This document shows, piece after piece, positions 1 to 5,933 of a stretch of 8,125 nt of DNA. The translations under genes were made by a program, and so were the position numbers. Origin of the DNA: Clostridia bacterium (GTDB lineage Bacteria; Bacillota; Clostridia; Christensenellales; CAG-1252); the NCBI GenBank assembly GCA_017615495.1, contig JAGAAA010000047.1, forward strand, positions 1 through 8,125, written 5' to 3'. A model generated the notes under the pieces. It saw only the letters and a list, made by a program, of their open reading frames with translations. It was not told the origin of the DNA and ran no database searches. How positions within the stretch are numbered: position 1 is the first letter of the stretch; every line of letters begins with the position of its first letter.

Positions 1-942
1 AAGATAGGCGCGGATCAAGCATTCAAAATCCATATCGCCACCCGTCTCTACGCGGGGGTCAACGTGGGCGACCAACTGAACGCCGAGGTCGGCAAGGACG
101 TCCCGCTCGATCTCGTCCACCAAATCGTGCGCGCGAAGAAGGGTTTCGGAAGCGCGGACTTCGATGTGAACGACGGCGTAGGAATGTTCCTCGCCGTAAC
201 TGTGCACCGTAACGTCGTGCACGCCGAGGACACCCTCGTACGACATAATTTTTTCCTTCAGTTTTTTGACCAGCCCGTCCAGCGGCGCGTTGCCGAGAAG
301 GGGCGAAACGCTGTCCTTCAAAAGCCTGCCCGCCGTAAAGAGGATGAAGAGGGAGATCGCCGCGCCGAAATAGCCGTCAAGGTCCTTGCCCGTCACGTCC
401 CAGATCGCGGTGGAAAGGATGGCTGCGGAGGTGGCGAGCATATCGCCCAAACTGTCCGTCGCCGCCGCCTTCATCGGCAGGGATTTGGTCTTTTTGTACG
501 AGGCGCCGTAAACCGCCGCTTGCGCCCCTTTTACCGCCACCGAAACGCCCAAGACCACGTATGCAAACACGCGAACGTCTGGCTCACCCTGCCCCGCAAA
601 TATCTTGGTGACGGATTCCTTCAAGAAGAGGGCGCCCACCATAAACATCACCACCGAAACGATGAGCGCGGCGATGTACTCAAAACGCGCGTGCCCAAAG
701 GGGTGTTCCTTATCGGCGGGACGGGAGGCAAGCTTGTAACCCGTGACGGTGATCACGCTGCTGGCGCCGTCCGAAAGGTTGTTGAATGCGTCCGCGGTGA
801 CCGCAATGCTGCGGATCAACAATCCCACGGTCAGCTTTGCGGCAAAAAGAAGGGCGTTGCTGACCATGCCAAACACGCCCGAGCGAATTCCTACCGATGT
901 TTTTTGTTGCGCGTCAACGCGCTTTTCTTCCTTTGCGTTCAT
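1..942 (-). CDS. Cation diffusion facilitator (CDF) family transporter, probably manganese export; 3' end outside window
   Basis: A membrane antiporter of the CDF family that would export a divalent metal in exchange for protons. The 314 residues visible include predicted membrane helices, the family signature EHPFGHARFEY (80-89 region) and a C-terminal cytoplasmic domain ending near HVDP (293-296). The family's transport-site positions read N54-x-x-x-D58 in helix 2 and D163-x-x-x-D167 in helix 5. This N-D/D-D pattern is that of manganese-type CDF proteins such as MntE, whereas zinc exporters have His/Asp. The manganese assignment is inferred from that pattern only. No stop codon is reached before the left edge, but most of the expected length is present. 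The ATG at 942 has no Shine-Dalgarno sequence; an extended -10 motif lies just 6 bases upstream, so the message may be leaderless. The gene follows comEC by 49 bases and could also be read from the manA promoter. Confidence 0.9.
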   Translation of the reverse strand, partial: MNAKEEKRVDAQQKTSVGIRSGVFGMVSNALLFAAKLTVGLLIRSIAVTADAFNNLSDGASSVITVTGYKLASRPADKEHPFGHARFEYIAALIVSVVMFMVGALFLKESVTKIFAGQGEPDVRVFAYVVLGVSVAVKGAQAAVYGASYKKTKSLPMKAAATDSLGDMLATSAAILSTAIWDVTGKDLDGYFGAAISLFILFTAGRLLKDSVSPLLGNAPLDGLVKKLKEKIMSYEGVLGVHDVTVHSYGEEHSYAVVHIEVRASETLLRAHDLVDEIERDVLADLGVQLVAHVDPRVETGGDMDFECLIRAYL

Positions 943-948
943 ACTACT

Positions 949-957
949 ATTTTACCA
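949..957 (-). promoter_or_regulatory. Possible extended -10 promoter element for the CDF gene
   Basis: The minus strand reads TGGTAAAAT, which fits the extended -10 form TGnTATAAT with one mismatch in the hexamer. No convincing -35 hexamer is visible at 16-18 bases upstream. Only 6 bases separate the hexamer from the ATG, which would place the transcript start at or next to the start codon. The assignment is weak because the region is AT-rich. Confidence 0.3.
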
Positions 958-991
958 CGAAAAAAACAAAAAGTTACCCCTCGCGCAAAAA

Positions 992-2515
992 TTATACCGC
1001 AAGGATCAAAGCCACCAAGACGCCCGCGCCCATGCCGCCCGCGACGAGCTTCACCTTTTTGGACGCCAAGCTGTACTTGCCCACGAAGGCAAGGATGGCG
1101 TAATACAACAATATCTCCGCCGTGGAAAAGTCGTAATTGACCGTAAGCCCGAGCGATGCGACCGCCGTGCTTATCGTGATAATGGCGCCGGGCAAAACCG
1201 AAACCGCGCCGAGAAAGGCGCCGAAAGACGGAATTATCGCTGTAAGAAGTAGCCCGATCAAGGTCAAAACGTACGAAACGGAAGCAAGGGGCACGACGAT
1301 GACGTTGAGCAAAAAGCCCACGAGGGTGATGCGCCCGAACACGACGGCGGATACGGGCACGAGGGCGACGGTCGTCGCGATGGAAAGCGCAAGCGCTTCG
1401 GCTAAGCCTTCCTTCATTTTCCGCCGCACGAACGCTTGCTTCAGCGGTGACGTCAGCGATTGCAACCCGAAGATCGCAAGGAAACTCATCACAGAGCTGA
1501 GGTCAAACAGCAAAAGCGGCCGCGCAAGCAAGATCACGATCGCGGCGAAAGACAAAGAGGAGATCCCGTCGTAACGCATCCCGAAATGCGAAGCGGCCAG
1601 CCCCAAAGAAACCATGATGACGGCGCGAAGCACCGAAGGGGTAAAGCCTGAAAGATAGGCGTAAAACCCAAAGATGGGCAGCAAGATCAGCAGCGAAACG
1701 CCGTCCTTCAACTTGAATTTGCGTAGCAAAAACAACAAAACGCCCGCCAGCACACCGATATGCAAGCCACTGACGGCAAACACGTGCGCCACGCCCACTT
1801 CCCGCATCGCGCTCTTGTCCGATTCAAACATATAGTCGGTGTCGCCAAACAGCGTTGCGTATGCAAACGCGCCGGCACGCGAGCCTTGGCTTTTGATCAA
1901 AATGCGCCTCGCCGCGGCTTTTACACGGTAAGAAAGGGGCGACTTCCCCGTACTGACCGATACGACTTCCGGGTCGTCTATTTGATACTTGCACCCTTTG
2001 CGATACCGGAGGGCTTCGGCAAAAGAATCCAACGAAAGTTGCCTGATGAAAACGTCGCCGCGTACCGCCACGCGGTCGCCCGGAGAAAGAGGCGTTTCCG
2101 TTTCAAAGAAAACGCCGCCGCCATAACTTTTGTCACTTTTGAGACTATCCGCCGAAACGCGGTAAATTACGGTTTCTTCTTCCTCGTCCTCTTCGCTTTC
2201 TATGGTACGCGTGCTTACCGCGGTCACGCGGCAGGTCACTTCCGCTTCGCCTTGAAGTCCGACGTCGTTTCGTAAAAACAAATTGAGCCGCGCGGCGCCG
2301 TAACCCAAGAACGTCGCCGCTACAAGCGCGATGGCGACCGCTTTGTTTATCTTCTTCGCAAAGAAGAGCGCGAAAGCGCAAAAAGCCGCGACGACCCAAA
2401 GGATCGCCGCGACCGCAAATGATACTTTTACGCAAAATATGCCGAGGATGAAGAATGCCGCGAAAAGAGGAAAATAGCGAATATTAAAAAGCCTGATCTC
2501 CTCCTTTTCTCGCAT
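992..2515 (-). CDS. comEC: ComEC/Rec2-type DNA-uptake channel protein, short form without the metallo-beta-lactamase domain
   Basis: A polytopic membrane protein of the ComEC family, which forms the inner-membrane channel for single-stranded DNA in natural transformation. The 507 residues start with two hydrophobic stretches (about 15-50 and 58-78). An OB-like extracellular domain follows (about 88-185) with a very acidic insert, ESEEDEEEE, at 106-114. The competence domain starts near 215 and carries the family motif HVFAVSGLHIG (244-254) and GFTPSVLRA (290-298) before several more helices. Full-length relatives such as Bacillus subtilis ComEC have about 770 residues because of a C-terminal metallo-beta-lactamase domain. 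Here the protein stops at residue 507 after a last helix, and no such domain is encoded downstream. The ATG lies one base after the manA stop (TGATATG), so translation is probably coupled. A strong Shine-Dalgarno-like run sits inside the reading frame just after the start. No other com genes are visible, so a role in transformation is inferred from the family only. Confidence 0.93.
   Translation of the reverse strand: MREKEEIRLFNIRYFPLFAAFFILGIFCVKVSFAVAAILWVVAAFCAFALFFAKKINKAVAIALVAATFLGYGAARLNLFLRNDVGLQGEAEVTCRVTAVSTRTIESEEDEEEETVIYRVSADSLKSDKSYGGGVFFETETPLSPGDRVAVRGDVFIRQLSLDSFAEALRYRKGCKYQIDDPEVVSVSTGKSPLSYRVKAAARRILIKSQGSRAGAFAYATLFGDTDYMFESDKSAMREVGVAHVFAVSGLHIGVLAGVLLFLLRKFKLKDGVSLLILLPIFGFYAYLSGFTPSVLRAVIMVSLGLAASHFGMRYDGISSLSFAAIVILLARPLLLFDLSSVMSFLAIFGLQSLTSPLKQAFVRRKMKEGLAEALALSIATTVALVPVSAVVFGRITLVGFLLNVIVVPLASVSYVLTLIGLLLTAIIPSFGAFLGAVSVLPGAIITISTAVASLGLTVNYDFSTAEILLYYAILAFVGKYSLASKKVKLVAGGMGAGVLVALILAV
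2498..2506 (-). promoter_or_regulatory. Shine-Dalgarno-like run inside the 5' end of comEC
   Basis: The minus strand reads AAGGAGGAG over codons 4-6 of comEC, starting 6 bases after the ATG. It is the best ribosome-binding match near this gene but lies downstream of the only plausible ATG, and no ATG, GTG or TTG in the comEC frame follows at normal spacing. Upstream of the ATG there is no such match. It may help hold ribosomes that have just terminated on manA, or it may simply encode Lys-Glu-Glu. Confidence 0.4.
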
Positions 2516-2516
2516 A

Positions 2517-3407
2517 TCAAACGCGCACTAAAACGGTTTTTGCTTTGCCGGAGAGGGTAAACTTTCCATACCCCGCGGGCACGAAAACGGTATCTCCCTT
2601 TTTATAGGTCTTGCCTTCTACGGAGAAGCTTCCGTCCATGATCACGAAGGCGACGAAGCTCTTTTCGTCCGCGGCGAAGGTGCTTTCGCCCGCAATCTCA
2701 ACGCTCTCGCAGGAGAAGTACTCGCACGAAGTGCGCTTATCGGGCTTATACGCCGTAAGCTTGCTTACTTTGACGCCCTTTTCCACGTGGAGCTCGCGCG
2801 GTTTGCCATCCGCCCCCACCCTACCGTAATCGTACAAACGGTAGGTCAGGTTGCTGTTTTGTTGCACTTCCGCGATCACGACGCCCTTGCCGATGGCGTG
2901 GACGGTGCCCGCTTCGATGAAGAACCACTCGCCCGGCTTGACGGGGATGAAGTGCAAAACTTCCTGCAAGCGGTTTTCCGCGATCAGAGTGCGAAATTCC
3001 TCTTCCGTCACGTCGCGGTCAAAGCCGACGTAGAGCCCTGCGCCCGGCTCCGCTTCCACGACGTACCACATTTCGGTTTTGCCGTAGCTGTTTTCGTTTT
3101 TGAGGGCGTATTCGTCGCTGGGGTGCACCTGCACCGAAAGGTTGCTCTTGGCATCGATCAACTTGATGATCATCGGGAAACGCTCAAACTTTTCGGCGTT
3201 GGTGCCGATCAGTTCGCGGTGGTTTTCAAAAAGGTCGGCGAGGGAAAACTCTTCCCCTTCAAAGCCGCTGGTGCCGTCCTTATGAGCGGCAAGCTCCCAA
3301 CTCTCCGCCACGCGGGGAAGGTCTACGACCTTGTTGAACTCGGTCTTGAGCTTGGTCCCGCCCCAAATATAGTCTTTAAATGCCGGTATGGTCTTCGTAA
3401 TTTTCAT
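2517..3407 (-). CDS. manA: Mannose-6-phosphate isomerase, class I (short bacillus type)
   Basis: A cytoplasmic zinc enzyme that interconverts mannose 6-phosphate and fructose 6-phosphate, joining mannose use or mannosyl-sugar synthesis to glycolysis. The 296 residues match the short, cupin-type class I form, which is near 315 residues in Bacillus. Visible family motifs are YIWGG (13-17), QVHPSDEYA (93-101), TEMWYV (111-116), the loop KPGEWFFIEAGTVHAIG (157-173), and LTYRLYDYGR (187-196) with the catalytic-region arginine. The expected zinc ligands are His95, Glu112 and His170, probably with Gln93. The start is set by a GAGGTG ribosome site at 3418-3413, with normal spacing. A perfect promoter lies directly upstream, and comEC follows one base after the stop codon. 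The two genes are therefore likely co-transcribed, although nothing in their functions explains this pairing. Confidence 0.95.
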   Translation of the reverse strand: MKITKTIPAFKDYIWGGTKLKTEFNKVVDLPRVAESWELAAHKDGTSGFEGEEFSLADLFENHRELIGTNAEKFERFPMIIKLIDAKSNLSVQVHPSDEYALKNENSYGKTEMWYVVEAEPGAGLYVGFDRDVTEEEFRTLIAENRLQEVLHFIPVKPGEWFFIEAGTVHAIGKGVVIAEVQQNSNLTYRLYDYGRVGADGKPRELHVEKGVKVSKLTAYKPDKRTSCEYFSCESVEIAGESTFAADEKSFVAFVIMDGSFSVEGKTYKKGDTVFVPAGYGKFTLSGKAKTVLVRV

Positions 3408-3427
3408 TTTTTCACCTCACAAAAAGC

Positions 3428-3456
3428 ATTATACTTTCTTTCGTTTGCGTTGACAA
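3428..3456 (-). promoter_or_regulatory. Strong sigma-A type promoter for manA-comEC
   Basis: The minus strand has TTGTCA (3456-3451), a 17-base spacer, and TATAAT (3433-3428). The -10 is perfect and the -35 has one mismatch. It lies entirely in the gap between the ade stop codon (3461) and the manA ribosome site (3418-3413). No terminator hairpin separates ade from it, so read-through from ade is also possible. Confidence 0.85.
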
Positions 3457-3460
3457 GCGC

Positions 3461-5257
3461 TTATTCCTGCTCAACGATAAGATCCATAAAGGAGAAGGTG
3501 CGGCAATCCACCAATCCGCGGTTGGTCAAACGGATCTCGGGCAGACACGCCAGCGGGATGATGCTCATCGTCATAAAGGGCGAAGGATGCTTGCACCCGA
3601 GGTCCTTCCACGCTTTTTCAAGCCCTTTGACGAGCTTTTCCGTTTCCTCAAGGGTTTTGTCGCTCATCAATCCGGCGATGGGAAGGGGCACGAGCCCGAT
3701 CACTTTGCCGTCTTTGACGGCAACCGCGCCGCCGCCGCAGGAGATCAAGGTGTTTGCAGCAAGCGCCATATCCTCGTCGCTCGCGCCGATCACAAAAAGG
3801 TTGTGCGCGTCGTGCGCCACGGTTTGCGCAAGGGCGCCCGATTTGATGCCGAAGCCTTTTACGAACCCGAAGCCCTTTTTGCCCGTGTTCTTGTGCCGCT
3901 CAAAAACCACCGCTTTCAAAACGTCCTTTTCAGGCGCCGCCTGCAAGCCGCCGTTTGCGACGGGGACGCTTTCCACGACGTCTTTGGTAAAGGTCTTGGC
4001 GGGGATGATCTCAATAACGTGCACTTTGGCGCTCTTTCCCTCTGCCGGAACGAAAAAGCTTTCTTTCGTAACGGGGGCAAGGTGCACCGAAGAGGTGGCG
4101 TCCTTGGGGTAAGTATACGGCTTTGCCGTATAAAGCGCTTTTCCGTCCTTGGCGACGAGTTCTCCGTCGATGAAAGTGGCGGCAACGCGGCAACGGTCAA
4201 GATCGGAGAGCAAGACCATATCCGCGCACTTAGACGGCGTTACGGAACCGATCTCATGGTCGAGTTTGAAACATTGCGCAACGTTGATGGTAACCATTTG
4301 GATGGCGGTGATGGGGTCGATGCCCTCTTCCACCGCGCGGCGCACCACGTGATCAAGATGTCCAACGCCGAGGAGGGTGGACGGATGGGCGTCATCGGTA
4401 ACGAGGCAAGCGAAGCGAGAATCCACTTCGTGCCCGGTAATGGCTTTCGCGACCTCTTTGAGGTCGTGCCAGGCGGAGCCTTCGCGCATCATCGCGTACA
4501 TGCCGAGGCGCATTTTGGCAAGAGCGTCTTCTTCGCGGGTGGATTCATGACAACATCTGACGCCTGCGGCAAGGTAAGCGTTTAAACCGCTCCCCGTTTC
4601 GGGGATGGAATAGTGCCCGGTGACGGTCTTTTCCGCCGCGAGGGTGGCGCCGTTGATGGCGTGGGTGTTTTCGTTGCCCGAACAAACGCCGGGGAAGTTC
4701 ATCATTTCGCCCAGACCGACGCATTCCTTCCAGGTCATGGTTTCGGCAACGTCCGCAGGGGTGATCTCGGCGCCGGTATCCTCAAAACCGGGGACGGCGG
4801 GGACGCAACTGGGTGTAGTCAACATCGCTTTCAGCGGGGTGCTTTCCGCATCGGAGAGCATATAACGCACCCCTTTGAGCCCCAAAACGTTACAAATCTC
4901 GTGCGGGTCCATAAAAATGCCGCTCGTGCCGTGTGGGATGACGGCTTTTGCGTACTCTGCGACGGTAAGCATCGAAGATTCCACGTGGATATGCCCGTCC
5001 AAGAAGGCAGGCGCAAGGTAAAGCCCCGTCGCGTCAACGATCTTCGTTTTTTCGCCAACGCAATGCGAAGCGTCGCCCACAAGCGCGATCCTGCCTTCGG
5101 AAACGGCTACGTCCGCTCCCTCCATGATCTCACGGGTGCAAACGTTGACCAATTTTGCGTTTTTAATAACGAGGTCGGCTTTTTCCTTCCCCGTTGCTAC
5201 GAGCGAAAGTTTGACGGAACATTCCCAAAGCGGTTTTTTGCAAAAATAATTAATCAT
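3461..5257 (-). CDS. ade: Adenine deaminase
   Basis: A cytoplasmic metal-dependent amidohydrolase that converts adenine to hypoxanthine and ammonia in purine salvage. The 598 residues agree with the family (577 in Bacillus subtilis AdeC, 588 in E. coli). The N-terminal composite domain starts at KADLVIKNAKLVNV (26-39). The amidohydrolase metal-site motifs follow: GHIHVESSM (88-96, His89 and His91), GTSGIFMDPHEICNVLG (110-126), GLGEMMNFPGV (181-191, Glu184), GHYS (214-217), CHEST (236-240) and TDDAHPS (287-293). The C-terminal domain has VKGFGIKSGALAQTVAHDAHN and a glycine-rich CGGGAV segment typical of adenine deaminases. The start at 5257 has a GGAGGGG run ending 2 bases before the ATG, which is close but usable. 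Upstream lie a candidate promoter and a leader hairpin. Adenine from the neighbouring MtnN reaction is a natural substrate, although ade is not in the mtnN-luxS operon. Confidence 0.96.
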   Translation of the reverse strand: MINYFCKKPLWECSVKLSLVATGKEKADLVIKNAKLVNVCTREIMEGADVAVSEGRIALVGDASHCVGEKTKIVDATGLYLAPAFLDGHIHVESSMLTVAEYAKAVIPHGTSGIFMDPHEICNVLGLKGVRYMLSDAESTPLKAMLTTPSCVPAVPGFEDTGAEITPADVAETMTWKECVGLGEMMNFPGVCSGNENTHAINGATLAAEKTVTGHYSIPETGSGLNAYLAAGVRCCHESTREEDALAKMRLGMYAMMREGSAWHDLKEVAKAITGHEVDSRFACLVTDDAHPSTLLGVGHLDHVVRRAVEEGIDPITAIQMVTINVAQCFKLDHEIGSVTPSKCADMVLLSDLDRCRVAATFIDGELVAKDGKALYTAKPYTYPKDATSSVHLAPVTKESFFVPAEGKSAKVHVIEIIPAKTFTKDVVESVPVANGGLQAAPEKDVLKAVVFERHKNTGKKGFGFVKGFGIKSGALAQTVAHDAHNLFVIGASDEDMALAANTLISCGGGAVAVKDGKVIGLVPLPIAGLMSDKTLEETEKLVKGLEKAWKDLGCKHPSPFMTMSIIPLACLPEIRLTNRGLVDCRTFSFMDLIVEQE

Positions 5258-5294
5258 ATCCCCTCCACGCAGATCCCAAACGATCAGGTCGCAC

Positions 5295-5320
5295 GGCGAA
5301 CCAACGGACCGGCGTTCGCC
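5295..5320 (-). promoter_or_regulatory. Leader hairpin upstream of ade
   Basis: A perfect 7-base-pair inverted repeat (GGCGAAC / GTTCGCC) with a 12-base loop lies 38 bases upstream of the ade start. It is not followed by a U-run, so it is not a plain terminator. It does not show the conserved core of the purine riboswitch. It may be a leader stem or an operator; no function can be assigned. Confidence 0.35.
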
Positions 5321-5328
5321 ACAAATTC

Positions 5329-5358
5329 AGTTTACCCCATATGCGCGCGCACAGGCAA
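5329..5358 (-). promoter_or_regulatory. Candidate promoter for ade
   Basis: The minus strand has TTGCCT (5358-5353), an 18-base spacer and TAAACT (5334-5329). The -35 is reasonable but the -10 is weak. It is the best pair I see between the luxS terminator and ade, and it would give a leader of about 65 bases that includes the GGCGAAC hairpin. Confidence 0.35.
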
Positions 5359-5392
5359 GTGAAATGGCAAAATTTCAGCGGTTTTTCGCAAG

Positions 5393-5425
5393 AAAAAAAT
5401 ACCGGCTTTTTGAGCGATAAAAGCC
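5393..5425 (-). terminator. Intrinsic terminator of the mtnN-luxS operon
   Basis: On the minus strand a stem GGCTTTT / AAAAGCC (5425-5419 with 5410-5404) encloses an 8-base loop. After GGTA it is followed by seven T residues (5399-5393). It lies about 80 bases after the luxS stop codon. The stem is fairly AT-rich, but its position and U-run fit a rho-independent terminator. On the plus strand the hairpin has no adequate T-run. Confidence 0.7.
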
Positions 5426-5444
5426 AATATTTAACAAGTGGAAC

Positions 5445-5476
5445 TTATTCACAAACGGTGGATAACCTGTGGAAAA
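5445..5476. other. Cluster of three DnaA-box sequences (origin-like)
   Basis: Three 9-base DnaA-box sequences lie within 32 bases. TTATTCACA at 5445-5453 (plus strand) is a full match to TTATNCACA. TTATCCACC at 5465-5457 (minus strand) has one mismatch. TTTTCCACA at 5476-5468 (minus strand) has one mismatch. The latter two are spaced 11 bases apart, and the first faces them. Read on the minus strand the sequence resembles the TTTTCCACAGGTTATCCAC arrangement seen in many Firmicutes origins. It is flanked by AT-rich DNA (5385-5440) and by a palindrome at 5489-5500. dnaA and dnaN are absent here, so this may be a separated origin, part of one, or a DnaA regulatory or titration site. Confidence 0.55.
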
Positions 5477-5477
5477 C

Positions 5478-5520
5478 CCCTAAAACCAGCAAAATTTTGC
5501 GAACAATTAGCCTTTTAGGG
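5478..5520. repeat. Inverted repeat CCCTAAAA/TTTTAGGG around a palindrome at the luxS 3' end
   Basis: CCCTAAAA at 5478-5485 and TTTTAGGG at 5513-5520 are perfect inverted repeats. Between them lies the perfect 12-base palindrome GCAAAATTTTGC (5489-5500). The right arm lies within the last codons of luxS and the left arm abuts the DnaA boxes. It could fold as a structured 3' end of the luxS message, or be an AT-rich element of an origin; neither is shown. Confidence 0.5.
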
Positions 5521-5932
5521 TTAATAAATAAGAACACATCTCTCTTTTTGCACCTTCTAGGTCGTGTTCCAAATAGTTGCCGCATTCCTCCCTTTTCGCG
5601 CCGGGAACTTCGGTAAATTTCAAGCATTCTTCCAAAGTCTCGATCAAGAGGTTTTTCGCCTCGTCATAGGCGATCCCTTTCAAAAGCAAATAACAACCCG
5701 TACGGCAACCCATCGGCCCAAAATAGACGACCTTATCCTTTTCCCTCCCGTTGCGGATGGCGGTCGCAACAAGATGCTCAATAGAATGCAGCGCGGGGAC
5801 GGCAAGATAATCGCCGCCGTTGGGCGTTTTCATACGAAGATCGTAGGTGTAAATATCCCCCATTTGCTTGGAAAGGTAAAAACCAATGGGATGACAGTCG
5901 TGATTTATCTTAAAAGAATCGATCTTTTCCAT
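5507..5932 (-). CDS. luxS: S-ribosylhomocysteine lyase (autoinducer-2 synthesis protein)
   Basis: A cytoplasmic metalloenzyme that cleaves S-ribosylhomocysteine to homocysteine and DPD, the precursor of the AI-2 signal. The 141 residues are slightly short of the usual 150-160, with a trimmed middle loop and C-terminus. The metal ligands are all present: His49 and His53 in LHSIEH (48-53) and Cys117 in EECGNY (115-120). Glu52 is the catalytic base, and Cys76 in YFGPMGCRTGCYLLL (70-84) is the catalytic cysteine. I chose the ATG at 5932. It lies one base after the mtnN stop (TAATATG) and has GAGG six bases upstream, whereas a GTG at 5944 would overlap mtnN and add four residues (MRRN). The tight spacing with mtnN shows an operon whose two enzymes act in sequence on S-adenosylhomocysteine. 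A terminator follows. Confidence 0.97.
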   Translation of the reverse strand: MEKIDSFKINHDCHPIGFYLSKQMGDIYTYDLRMKTPNGGDYLAVPALHSIEHLVATAIRNGREKDKVVYFGPMGCRTGCYLLLKGIAYDEAKNLLIETLEECLKFTEVPGAKREECGNYLEHDLEGAKREMCSYLLTLKG

Positions 5933-5933
5933 A

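Larger units (their letters stand above)
5258..5506. other. Intergenic region luxS-ade: terminator, DnaA boxes, ade leader
   Basis: The 249 bases between luxS and ade hold, from high to low coordinates, the palindrome GCAAAATTTTGC (5489-5500), the DnaA-box cluster, the luxS terminator, an AT-rich block, a weak promoter and the ade leader hairpin. I see no protein-coding gene and no tRNA in it. Confidence 0.7.

Noticed and set aside
2781..2791. parS-like core TTCCACGTGGA inside manA
   Set aside because: It matches only 13 of 16 parS positions, and the core is explained by the codons for His-Val-Glu (CAC GTG GAA) in the protein.
2787..4112. Long plus-strand reading frame of 441 codons across manA and ade
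   Set aside because: It is antisense to two well-recognised enzymes, has no ribosome site or recognisable domain, and its composition (His/Arg/Phe/Val-rich) is that of a frame shadow. The same holds for plus-strand frames at 64-1140, 3587-4585, 4613-5362, 6066-6938 and 6856-7740.
4979..4989. parS-like core TTCCACGTGGA inside ade
   Set aside because: The outer parS positions do not match (11 of 16), and the core again encodes the conserved His-Val-Glu of the metal-binding motif.
5258..5340. Purine riboswitch upstream of ade
   Set aside because: The conserved junction sequences and the paired loops of the guanine/adenine riboswitch are absent; only a simple hairpin is present.
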